Shown: piece after piece, positions 1 through 5,336 of the stretch
Layout: each line of letters starts with the position of its first letter
How positions within the stretch are numbered: position 1 is the stretch's first letter
Origin: Candidatus Scatousia excrementipullorum
Lineage (GTDB): Bacteria; Cyanobacteriota; Vampirovibrionia; Gastranaerophilales; Gastranaerophilaceae
Reading direction: 5' to 3'
Length of the DNA: 6,334 nt
Assembly (NCBI GenBank): GCA_017694215.1
Contig: JADIND010000169.1
Span: 1-6,334 of the forward strand
Made by a program: the position numbers and the translations under genes
Notes under the pieces: model-generated
Database searches by the model: none
What the model was told of the DNA's origin: nothing
Seen by the model: only the letters and a program-made list of their open reading frames with translations

Positions 1-1696
1 AGTTATCCAATACTTGAATAATATTTCCGCTGTTTACTCTATTTAACTCCTTCCAGAACGCATCCTTATTAATTGCTGCAGCATTGTCGTCGCAAACATC
101 ATAAAGATTCTCGGCAATTTTTGCAGCAGACTTATTAATAGCAATATTTCTATTCATTTCCGCAACTTCTTTTTGTCTGCCCACGACTCTGTCATAAGTT
201 GACTTTGGTACACCTGCTTTTACTTTTTTACCTTGAAGTTCTCCGTCTTTGATTTTCGGATTATATTTTTTTAGTTCTTCTATTCTTAATTGAAGTTGAC
301 GTTCAGACGGATTTGCAACACCTTCCTGTTTATAAAGCTGTCGAGCAAGAGCTTCAAAAGTTTTTTGTCCGCTTGTAAAAGTAATAGGTTTTCTTGATTT
401 AACTTCATCCTGCAGACGCTGTTCTTCTTCTCTTTGTTTTCTGCGAAGCTCCTCGCGTTTTTTCATCATATCTTCATATTCGCCATATTCTTGTTCTGAA
501 GAATTTCTGCCACGTAAAGACTTATCATCAGCTTCAAGTTCTTTCGGAATAAGGACTTCTTCCCCGACAAGGAAGTATTTATTGTTACCCCTGCCTTTAA
601 CTTTGCCGGGATTCAATTCTTTAACCTTGTCAGGATCAACTCCGAAATGTTTTGCAAGCATTTCAATACTTTCACCGTTTTGAACAACGACATAAGTATT
701 TCCGTTGCCGTCATATTCAAGAGTATAAGTTTGACCGTCAACAGTTTTAATCTGTTTAATACGGCCACCGTCTTTATTAAAAGTATTTTCGGTTACATTA
801 CCTTCCTCATCAACTACAGTTTCAACAACATTTTCACCACGCTGTTCTCTTGTTTTTGAAGATACAACTTCACCGTTTCTTGTTAAATTTTCGACCTTTG
901 AGTTGCCGTGATAAACAGTTTCTGTAACAGAACCGTCTTCATTGTAAGCATACTGGCTTACTCTCGCATCTTCTGAATCAACACCATTTTCAACTTTTTT
1001 TACTAATCGTTCACCGTTTTCCGTATATTCATAAACATCAGTAACAGAACCTTTTTGAACGGTCTTGACTTCTGCCGCACCATCTTCATTGTAAAAAACT
1101 ATTTCCTGGCCGCTGTTATCTTTATAGTCTGTTACAGTTTTCAGAGGTTTTTGGTTTTCATAAATAGTTTTTACAGCATTTCCGCTTTTGTCAAAATATT
1201 CTTCTGAAAGCAAATTATTATCTTTGTCATAAGTAGAAGTTTTGTTATCTTTGATAATAATTCGTTTTCCTTCATCAGGATTATATTTTTCAATAGTCCC
1301 GTCTTTATATTCAGTCTGAATAATTTCATGCCCGTTCTGTTCTATGACATTTGAACTTTTGACATTTTTACTGTTTTCATTAAGTCCGTTTATAAATTTA
1401 AACAAATCTTCATTTGTAATGGTAAGTTCTTTTTGTTTTCCAAAAAGACTTTCTAAATATTTTTTTGCTTCTCGTTTAGAAAGGTTTGTATTTTTTGCAT
1501 ACTGCTTCAACATATTTTTTAAATTAGAAATTTCTCCGGCATCCAAAATATGATTACCGTCATCAATGGCATCAAATATTGCAAGCAAATTTTTATCCTT
1601 TAGTTGTTCACGTTTTAAGCCGCCTTTTAAATTTTCTAAATCTACGTTTCCGGATTTACCCTTATTTAGTGAAAAATTGTTGTAATCAGTCGCCAT
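1..1696 (-). CDS. Large LysM/EF-hand-like/repeat protein, partial (C-terminus beyond window edge)
   Basis: This reading frame is open from the ATG at 1696 to the window edge: 565 codons without a stop. AAGG at 1703-1706 sits 6 nt before the start. The protein begins MATDYNNFSL, with no signal peptide or membrane segment. Visible parts in order: a degenerate EF-hand-like loop at residues 44-55 (D46, N48, D52, E55; Ile at position 1); about 200 residues (125-330) of short beta-type repeats of the form Y-x-x-D-G-x, resembling RHS/YD or MORN-like repeats; a clear LysM domain at 334-385 (YVVVQNGESIEMLAKHFGV ... LNP ... VGEEVLIP); a charged, probably coiled-coil stretch at 403-434 rich in E, K and R; a second, diverged LysM-like segment at 436-497; and a helical segment at 520-565 vaguely like an annexin repeat, cut by the edge. 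LysM normally binds GlcNAc-containing glycans such as peptidoglycan. The absence of a Sec signal leaves the location open. The exact function is unknown to me. Confidence 0.85.
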   Translation of the reverse strand, partial: MATDYNNFSLNKGKSGNVDLENLKGGLKREQLKDKNLLAIFDAIDDGNHILDAGEISNLKNMLKQYAKNTNLSKREAKKYLESLFGKQKELTITNEDLFKFINGLNENSKNVKSSNVIEQNGHEIIQTEYKDGTIEKYNPDEGKRIIIKDNKTSTYDKDNNLLSEEYFDKSGNAVKTIYENQKPLKTVTDYKDNSGQEIVFYNEDGAAEVKTVQKGSVTDVYEYTENGERLVKKVENGVDSEDARVSQYAYNEDGSVTETVYHGNSKVENLTRNGEVVSSKTREQRGENVVETVVDEEGNVTENTFNKDGGRIKQIKTVDGQTYTLEYDGNGNTYVVVQNGESIEMLAKHFGVDPDKVKELNPGKVKGRGNNKYFLVGEEVLIPKELEADDKSLRGRNSSEQEYGEYEDMMKKREELRRKQREEEQRLQDEVKSRKPITFTSGQKTFEALARQLYKQEGVANPSERQLQLRIEELKKYNPKIKDGELQGKKVKAGVPKSTYDRVVGRQKEVAEMNRNIAINKSAAKIAENLYDVCDDNAAAINKDAFWKELNRVNSGNIIQVLDN

Positions 1697-1731
1697 ACTA
1701 AGCCTTTCTAATGAAAATATAATCTACACTT

Positions 1732-1762
1732 CCGTAAAAATTATCGGCGTATACCGTAAAAA
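1732..1762. repeat. CCGTAAAAA direct repeat, 22-bp period
   Basis: CCGTAAAAA occurs at 1732-1740 and again at 1754-1762, a period of 22 bp or about two helical turns. The second copy also starts an inverted repeat, GTAAA-N4-TTTAC (1756-1769). Both lie 36-73 bp upstream of the LysM-protein start codon, so they are placed to bind a regulator of that gene. No known family is assigned. Confidence 0.4.
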
Positions 1763-1784
1763 ACTTTACAGAAATCGTGTTATT

Positions 1785-1802
1785 GTTACATTATTTTACA
1801 TT
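1785..1802 (+). promoter_or_regulatory. HLR1-like element A (RpaB-type binding site candidate)
   Basis: The sequence GTTACATT-AT-TTTACATT is a perfect match to the cyanobacterial HLR1 consensus: two direct repeats of (G/T)TTACA(T/A)(T/A) separated by 2 bp. HLR1 is the binding site of the OmpR-family response regulator RpaB. The element is 89 bp upstream of the minus-strand LysM-protein start. A further half-site, TTTACAGA (1765-1772), lies exactly 20 bp away on the same helical face. The match is seen directly; binding by an RpaB homologue is inferred. Confidence 0.5.
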
Positions 1803-1914
1803 CTCTATCTCTATGTATTAATAAAGGATTTTGAACTAAAAAAATTGCTAATCCGCTGCCGCATCATATCCACGGAGGCATTATAATTGAACAGCAGACA
1901 GACTAAATTCGTTT

Positions 1915-1932
1915 TTTACATTCTGTTACATT
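1915..1932 (+). promoter_or_regulatory. HLR1-like element B (RpaB-type binding site candidate)
   Basis: The sequence TTTACATT-CT-GTTACATT is a second perfect HLR1 consensus match, exactly 130 bp from element A. The two half-site variants are in the opposite order to element A. It lies about 91-108 bp upstream of the predicted dmeF transcription start and about 220 bp upstream of the divergent LysM-protein gene, so it could act on either. Confidence 0.45.
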
Positions 1933-1987
1933 ATAGTAATAAACTCTATTTTTGAATATAACCGCCAAAATTAAACAAAAAACAGAC

Positions 1988-2016
1988 TTGACAAAATCAG
2001 ATACATGATTTATTAT
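1988..2016 (+). promoter_or_regulatory. sigma70-type promoter of dmeF
   Basis: A consensus -35 TTGACA (1988-1993) is followed by a 17-bp spacer and -10 TATTAT (2011-2016), predicting a start near 2023. The promoter is close to consensus, as expected for one held off by a repressor. The operator directly downstream overlaps the predicted start. Confidence 0.75.
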
Positions 2017-2021
2017 AAATA

Positions 2022-2044
2022 TATACCCCACGGGGGTGTTGTAT
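2022..2044 (+). promoter_or_regulatory. CsoR/RcnR-family (DmeR) operator at dmeF
   Basis: A G/C-tract inverted repeat, ACCCC-ACG-GGGGT (2025-2037), is flanked by ATAC and GTAT. This is the style of operator used by CsoR/RcnR-family metal sensors (short A/T arms around a C-tract/G-tract). It covers the predicted dmeF transcription start. The core TATACC-N6-GGGTGTT (2022-2040) is found again at the dmeR promoter (3234-3252). The AAAGGAGG ribosome binding site (2046-2053) follows directly. Confidence 0.65.
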
Positions 2045-2057
2045 CAAAGGAGGATAT

Positions 2058-2960
2058 ATGGATTACGAACACATAAAAAAAGCCGAAAAAAAGACTTTTC
2101 TTGTCATTGTGCTGACACTTTTGACAATGATAGCAGAAATTGCAGTAGGTTATTTTACACACTCAATGGCACTTTTTGCAGACGGCTGCCATATGGGAAC
2201 ACACGCATTGGCTTTATCTCTAACCTTTTTTACTTATATTCTTATAACAAGATTTGCAACATCTGATAAATTTGCATTCGGAACAGGAAAATTCAGCACT
2301 TTATCGGGATTCGCAAGTTCAATACTTCTGGGGTTAACCGGTATATTTATAATATTTGAATCCGTTGAAAGGCTTTTTAATCCGGAACGAATCGGATTTA
2401 ATGAGGCAATTTTAGTTGCTGTAATCGGTTTGATAGTAAATGCAGCATCTATTCTTATTATGGGTGATAACCACAACCACAATCATGCCGCTCACAATCA
2501 CCAACATAATCATACTAATGAACACAAAGAAGATTTCAACTTCAAAGCTGCTTATATGCATATACTTGCAGATGCACTTACTTCAATTTTTGCAATCGCA
2601 GCACTACTTGCAGCAAAATATTTCAACTGGATATTCCTTGATCCTGTTGTAGGATTTATCGGAGGTACAGTGATTTGTATCTGGGCTTACAACCTTATTA
2701 AATCAACAACGGCAATCCTTGTCGACTGTGAAGATAGAGTCACTAAAGAACACATTGCCGAACACTTGATGGGCTTATGCAGAATAGAAGAGCTTCGCGT
2801 CTGGGCTGCATCCGAAGATAAAGTTAATGTTATTGCAAAAGTTGAAATCAATAACCCTGAATATTCTATTGAAGAAATTAAACACAAGATTTCAGAAACT
2901 GCTGATACTGCAAGCATTACAATAGAAGTTACTTCAAAAGTTTTCCCAGAAGTTCACTAA
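2058..2960 (+). CDS. dmeF: DmeF-type Co/Ni efflux protein (cation diffusion facilitator family)
   Basis: This 300-aa inner-membrane protein probably exports divalent metal from the cytoplasm in exchange for protons. The start follows AAAGGAGG (2046-2053). It has the six-helix CDF layout: hydrophobic segments near residues 14-33, 47-66, 86-106, 116-136, 166-186 and 191-212, then a cytoplasmic C-terminal domain (about 213-300). The transport site is visible as D42, H45 and H49 in TM2 (ADGCHMGTHA) and H168/D172 in TM5 (HILADALTS). The loop between TM4 and TM5 (137-159) carries eight histidines (139, 141, 143, 146, 148, 150, 152, 156). Zinc CDFs usually have Asp where H49 lies; the H-M-G-T-H form is, as I recall, typical of the DmeF clade, which handles Co and Ni. 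The adjacent RcnR/CsoR-type repressor and matching operator agree. A Zn/Cd CzcD-like role is the alternative. Its 3' end overlaps dmeR. Confidence 0.85.
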   Translation: MDYEHIKKAEKKTFLVIVLTLLTMIAEIAVGYFTHSMALFADGCHMGTHALALSLTFFTYILITRFATSDKFAFGTGKFSTLSGFASSILLGLTGIFIIFESVERLFNPERIGFNEAILVAVIGLIVNAASILIMGDNHNHNHAAHNHQHNHTNEHKEDFNFKAAYMHILADALTSIFAIAALLAAKYFNWIFLDPVVGFIGGTVICIWAYNLIKSTTAILVDCEDRVTKEHIAEHLMGLCRIEELRVWAASEDKVNVIAKVEINNPEYSIEEIKHKISETADTASITIEVTSKVFPEVH

Positions 2961-3201
2961 ACTCCTCTATCTGTTTAGCTTTTGCGGTTTCATCATCCCT
3001 CTCAAAAGTTTCTTTTACGCAATGTGAAAGGTGGCTTGTAAGTATCGCAATATTAACCTTCTTTAAAATAGATTGCGTTGCGGATAGCTGAGAACTGACA
3101 TCCAGACAATCCCGATTTTCGCTAATCATTTTTAAAATACCGTCAATCTGCCCTTTGGCGGTCTTTAAAAGTCTTTCTACCTTTGCATAATCATGAAACA
3201 T
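2929..3201 (-). CDS. dmeR: CsoR/RcnR-family metal-responsive repressor (DmeR/InrS-like)
   Basis: This 90-aa all-helical repressor of the CsoR/RcnR/FrmR family binds DNA when metal-free and releases on metal binding. I chose the start at 3201 because AAGGAG (3208-3213) lies 6 nt before it and family proteins begin about here; an in-frame ATG at 3279 would add 26 unlikely residues and run through the promoter. Family core: KTAKGQIDGILKMI (13-26), then metal ligands C32, H57 and C61, with the usual spacing of 25 and 4 residues. H3 near the N-terminus gives an H-C-H-C set like the Ni sensor InrS of Synechocystis, differing from CsoR (C-H-C) and RcnR (H-C-H-H). H3 is 3 residues closer to the Cys than in RcnR. 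The gene is convergent with dmeF and overlaps it by 32 bp. The shared operator at both promoters implies it represses dmeF and itself. Co/Ni rather than Cu is inferred from the partner. Confidence 0.85.
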   Translation of the reverse strand: MFHDYAKVERLLKTAKGQIDGILKMISENRDCLDVSSQLSATQSILKKVNIAILTSHLSHCVKETFERDDETAKAKQIEEFSELLGKLLK

Positions 3202-3231
3202 AGCAATCTCCTTTTTCATTAACATAATAAC

Positions 3232-3252
3232 ACTATACCACTGCAGGGTGTT
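3232..3252 (-). promoter_or_regulatory. dmeR extended -10 promoter with overlapping DmeR operator
   Basis: On the minus strand TGGTATAGT gives an extended -10 (TATAGT at 3232-3237, TG at 3239-3240), with a start near 3225. No good -35 is visible. On the plus strand TATACC-N6-GGGTGTT (3234-3252) repeats the dmeF operator core with identical spacing and overlaps this -10. This predicts autorepression. The central six bases differ from the dmeF copy and the G/C tracts are shorter, so binding may be weaker here. Confidence 0.5.
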
Positions 3253-3284
3253 TGCGAAAAGTTTTGTAATATTATTCAAAAATT

Positions 3285-3295
3285 TATGATAAAAT
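3285..3295 (+). promoter_or_regulatory. Possible deoB promoter (extended -10)
   Basis: TGATAAAAT (3287-3295) reads as an extended -10 with TAAAAT, about 29 bp before the deoB start. TATGAT (3285-3290) is an overlapping alternative. No convincing -35 is present. The site is in the 122-bp gap divergent from dmeR and has no operator of its own. Confidence 0.35.
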
Positions 3296-3323
3296 ATTAA
3301 AGAAAAAGCAGGGAGAATAAAAC

Positions 3324-4505
3324 GTGAAAAGAGCTGTAGTTATAGTAATAGATTCAATGGGTATCGGTGCAATGGAAGATTGCAGGGAATTCAATGATAT
3401 ACCCGAATGCAATACGTTAAAACATGTTTGCGAATTTAATAACGGATTGAAAGTTCCAAACCTTGAAAAAATGGGGCTTGGAAATATTCAGGATTTTAAA
3501 GGTATTGCAAAATGTGACAAACCAATCGCCCAATATGGAACTTTAATCGAAAAATCAAAAGGTAAAGATACAACAACCGGACACTGGGAAATTGCTGGTT
3601 TGATTTCGGAAAAACCTTTTGCGACATATCCTGAAGGATTTCCGGAAGAACTTATTGCAAAATTTATTGAAGAAACCGGCTGCGGCGGAATACTTGCAAA
3701 CAAACCGGCAAGCGGTACCGCTATAATTGCAGAATTGAATCAAGAACATCACAAAACTAAATTTCCGATAATTTACACCTCTGCAGACAGCGTATTTCAA
3801 ATTGCACTGGATACAGATTTGATTCCGCTGGAAACTCTTTACAAATGGTGCGAAATTGCCAGAAAAATTCTCGATGAAGGAAACTACAATGTATCAAGAG
3901 TAATTGCAAGACCGTACAAAGTTATTGACGGCAACCCGACAAGAATTTCAAAAGACCGGAGAGATTACTCTATGGTTCCGAAACACACTGTTTTAAATGA
4001 CATCAAAGAAAAAGGCGGTAAAGTAATCGGTATCGGAAAAATTGAGGATATATTTTCCAAATCCGGAATCACACACGCAATCCATACAGGCTCAAACAAA
4101 GAAGGGCTTGAATTAACCATAAAAGCAATCAAAAACGAACTTGAACTTGAAAAGATTGCATATCCTGATTATAAAGAAAATCATTCCGGTTCAGAGCCTA
4201 TTTTGATTTTTACAAACCTTGTGGATACGGATATGCTTTTCGGACACAGAAACGATGCCAAAGGCTACGGAAAAGCGATAGAAGAAATCGACAGCTATAT
4301 TCCGGATATTATTAATTCAATGCAGGATGATGATATTTTGATAATAACAGCCGACCATGGCTGCGACCCTTGTGTCCCAGGGACAGATCATACAAGAGAA
4401 AAAGTTCCTGTGCTTGTTTACGGGAAAAAACTCAGCGGGAAAAACCTCGGAAGTATTACTGGATTTGATTATATAGCAAATTTAATAAAAGACTGGATAT
4501 TTTAA
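3324..4505 (+). CDS. deoB: Phosphopentomutase DeoB
   Basis: This cytoplasmic, Mn-dependent enzyme of the alkaline phosphatase superfamily interconverts ribose-1-phosphate/ribose-5-phosphate and the deoxyribose equivalents, linking nucleoside breakdown to the pentose phosphate pathway. At 393 aa it is full length for the family. The start is GTG, with AGGGAG (3310-3315) 8 nt upstream. Motifs: metal ligand D10 in VIVIDSMGIGAMED; the nucleophile segment GKDTTTGHWE (80-89) with the phosphorylated Thr in 83-85; a cap domain through the middle; VDTDMLFGHRND late in the protein; and metal ligands D344/H345 (TADHGCDP) and H356 (TDHTRE). Cys350 follows CDP where Thr is common, a minor oddity. No deoC, nucleoside phosphorylase or other salvage gene is adjacent, so it seems to stand alone. 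Phosphoglycerate mutase is excluded by the GKDTTTGHWE and DHTRE motifs. Confidence 0.95.
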   Translation: MKRAVVIVIDSMGIGAMEDCREFNDIPECNTLKHVCEFNNGLKVPNLEKMGLGNIQDFKGIAKCDKPIAQYGTLIEKSKGKDTTTGHWEIAGLISEKPFATYPEGFPEELIAKFIEETGCGGILANKPASGTAIIAELNQEHHKTKFPIIYTSADSVFQIALDTDLIPLETLYKWCEIARKILDEGNYNVSRVIARPYKVIDGNPTRISKDRRDYSMVPKHTVLNDIKEKGGKVIGIGKIEDIFSKSGITHAIHTGSNKEGLELTIKAIKNELELEKIAYPDYKENHSGSEPILIFTNLVDTDMLFGHRNDAKGYGKAIEEIDSYIPDIINSMQDDDILIITADHGCDPCVPGTDHTREKVPVLVYGKKLSGKNLGSITGFDYIANLIKDWIF

Positions 4506-4521
4506 ATTTTTGTTTTATAAT
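4494..4521 (+). promoter_or_regulatory. Possible ferredoxin promoter
   Basis: A perfect -10, TATAAT (4516-4521), lies just after the deoB stop. The best -35 is TGGATA (4494-4499) at 16 bp, inside the last deoB codons and weak. The start would be near 4528, exactly at the inverted repeat that follows. No terminator separates deoB from the ferredoxin, so read-through is also possible. Confidence 0.4.
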
Positions 4522-4527
4522 ATGTTT

Positions 4528-4543
4528 GTGAACTTTTGTTCAC
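4528..4543 (+). promoter_or_regulatory. Perfect inverted repeat GTGAAC-TTTT-GTTCAC in ferredoxin leader
   Basis: Two 6-bp arms flank a TTTT loop, 32 bp before the ferredoxin ATG and at the predicted +1. It could be a 5'-terminal mRNA hairpin that protects the transcript, or an operator. The core GAAC-N4-GTTC has the form of the Gram-positive LexA/DinR box, but nothing about the gene suggests SOS control. There is no U-run after it, so it is not a terminator. Confidence 0.4.
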
Positions 4544-4575
4544 GATATGTTGATAAATAATAAGGAGAAAGTAAA

Positions 4576-4752
4576 ATGTCAGTAAAAGTTGAATCTTCAT
4601 GTATTGCTTGCGGTGCTTGTGAATCAATTTGCGACGCAGTATTTAAAGTAGAAGATATCGCAACTGTTGATGAATCAGCAGTAGCAGATAACATGGATTG
4701 TGTTAAAGAAGCAGCAGATGCTTGCCCTGTTGGAGCAATCATTGTTGAATAA
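4576..4752 (+). CDS. Single [4Fe-4S] cluster ferredoxin (Thermotoga type)
   Basis: This 58-aa cytoplasmic electron carrier follows a clear ribosome binding site, AAGGAG (4562-4567), 8 nt from the ATG. The motif C9-x2-C12-x2-C15 together with C50-P51 supplies four ligands for one [4Fe-4S] cluster. The spacing and length closely match the 60-aa Thermotoga maritima ferredoxin, with an acidic C-terminal half and the ending ACPVGAIIVE. C19 and C42 occupy the positions that form a disulfide in that protein and in some Desulfovibrio ferredoxins. The residue after C19 is Asp, not the Pro of two-cluster ferredoxins, and there is no second CxxCxxC, so a 2[4Fe-4S] type is excluded. Its partner enzymes are not in the window. 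It is read after deoB and ends at a strong terminator. Confidence 0.93.
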   Translation: MSVKVESSCIACGACESICDAVFKVEDIATVDESAVADNMDCVKEAADACPVGAIIVE

Positions 4753-4772
4753 TTAACTTATTCCGGATTAAA

Positions 4773-4810
4773 AAAAACAGACCGAAAAAATTTTCGGTCT
4801 GTTTTTATTT
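4773..4810. terminator. Bidirectional intrinsic terminator, ferredoxin/aroQ
   Basis: A perfect 16-bp stem (AAAAACAGACCGAAAA at 4773-4788, its complement at 4791-4806) has a 2-base nominal loop, which would open to a larger AU loop in RNA. It has a GC-rich centre, a T-run on the plus side, and the A-run at 4771-4777 giving a T-run on the minus strand. It lies between the convergent ferredoxin (stop 4752) and aroQ (stop 4829) and should end both transcripts. Confidence 0.92.
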
Positions 4811-4828
4811 GCACACCTTATTTACTTC

Positions 4829-5269
4829 TTAATTTCTGCTGCTTAAAAACTGAACCAACCCTTTTATAGCGAGTTTGTAACTTTCTGCTCCGAAACCGCT
4901 TATTTGTGCCAGACAAACAGGAGCAATCATTGAATTATGTCGAAAATCTTCACGGGCGTGAATATTTGTCATATGAACTTCAACCGTCGGAATGGCAACT
5001 GCCGCAACAGCATCTCTTATCGCTACACTTGTATGCGTATAAGCACCGGGATTTATAACTATACCGTCTGCATTATTATATGCCGATTGAATTTTCTCGG
5101 CGATTTCACCTTCATGATTACTCTGGAATGTTTCCATATCAATTCCGAGTTCAAACGAATATGCATATAAATCTTTTTCCAAATCCTTCAATGTCATGGT
5201 TCCGTACTTTTCAGGTTCCCGAATTCCAAGCATATTCATATTTACACCGTTAATTACAAGTATCTTCAT
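4829..5269 (-). CDS. aroQ: 3-dehydroquinate dehydratase, type II
   Basis: This 146-aa cytoplasmic enzyme catalyses the third step of the shikimate pathway, dehydrating 3-dehydroquinate to 3-dehydroshikimate; the family forms dodecamers. It is full length and has the family landmarks in order: MKILVINGVNMNMLGIREPEKYG with R17 and the catalytic Y22; QSNHEGE (49-55); INPGAYTHTSVAIRDA with N73 and H79; and EVHMTNIHAREDFRHNS with E97, H99 and R110. AAGGAG (5277-5282) lies 7 nt before the ATG and supports the start. No other aro gene is adjacent; it stands as a single-gene unit between its own promoter and a shared terminator. Other dehydroquinases (type I, AroD) are unrelated in sequence. Confidence 0.96.
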   Translation of the reverse strand: MKILVINGVNMNMLGIREPEKYGTMTLKDLEKDLYAYSFELGIDMETFQSNHEGEIAEKIQSAYNNADGIVINPGAYTHTSVAIRDAVAAVAIPTVEVHMTNIHAREDFRHNSMIAPVCLAQISGFGAESYKLAIKGLVQFLSSRN

Positions 5270-5288
5270 GAAAATTCTCCTTGCATAC

Positions 5289-5317
5289 AGTATATTATAA
5301 AATCAAGTAATTGTAAA
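5289..5317 (-). promoter_or_regulatory. sigma70-type promoter of aroQ
   Basis: On the minus strand -35 TTTACA (5312-5317) is 17 bp from -10 TATACT (5289-5294); each differs from consensus at one position. The start would be near 5282, leaving a very short leader that begins at the ribosome binding site. A perfect TATAAT (5294-5299) overlaps it but has no matching -35. Confidence 0.6.
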
Positions 5318-5336
5318 TTTTTATTAAAATTTATTG

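Larger units (their letters stand above)
1697..2057. other. Divergent intergenic regulatory region between LysM-protein gene and dmeF
   Basis: These 361 bp separate the divergent starts at 1696 (minus) and 2058 (plus). They hold, from left to right: a CCGTAAAAA direct repeat (1732-1762), HLR1-like element A (1785-1802), a somewhat more GC-rich stretch (1850-1880) with no recognisable gene, HLR1-like element B (1915-1932), and the dmeF promoter and operator (1988-2044). I see no convincing sigma70 promoter for the minus-strand gene. The best candidate minus-strand -10 is TATACG at 1748-1753, without a good -35, which would fit an activator-dependent promoter. No tRNA or terminator is visible. 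Confidence 0.6.

Noticed and set aside
647..859. Plus-strand frame inside the LysM-protein gene (also 1344-1553)
   Set aside because: Antisense shadows of a long continuous minus-strand gene, with Phe/Ile/Asn-rich translation typical of reversed AT-rich codons.
1756..1769. GTA-N8-TAC, the form of the cyanobacterial NtcA box
   Set aside because: No -10 lies at the expected 22-23 bp on either strand, and the short pattern is common in AT-rich DNA.
1887..1955. 22-codon frame starting TTG, with GGAGG 8 nt upstream
   Set aside because: The ribosome binding site is good, but the frame is very short, has a rare start, shows no protein-like pattern and contains HLR1-like element B. I see no promoter for it.
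2461..2520. Short repeated CAC/CAT/AAC triplets resembling a tandem repeat
   Set aside because: These encode the His/Asn metal-binding loop of the exporter; they are not a separate DNA repeat or CRISPR.
3202..3279. N-terminal extension of the repressor to the ATG at 3279
   Set aside because: It would cover the promoter and operator. The ATG at 3201 has a strong ribosome binding site and fits family length.
4937..5170. Plus-strand frame opposite aroQ
   Set aside because: Shadow of a well-conserved enzyme gene; no ribosome binding site and Cys/Ile-rich nonsense translation.
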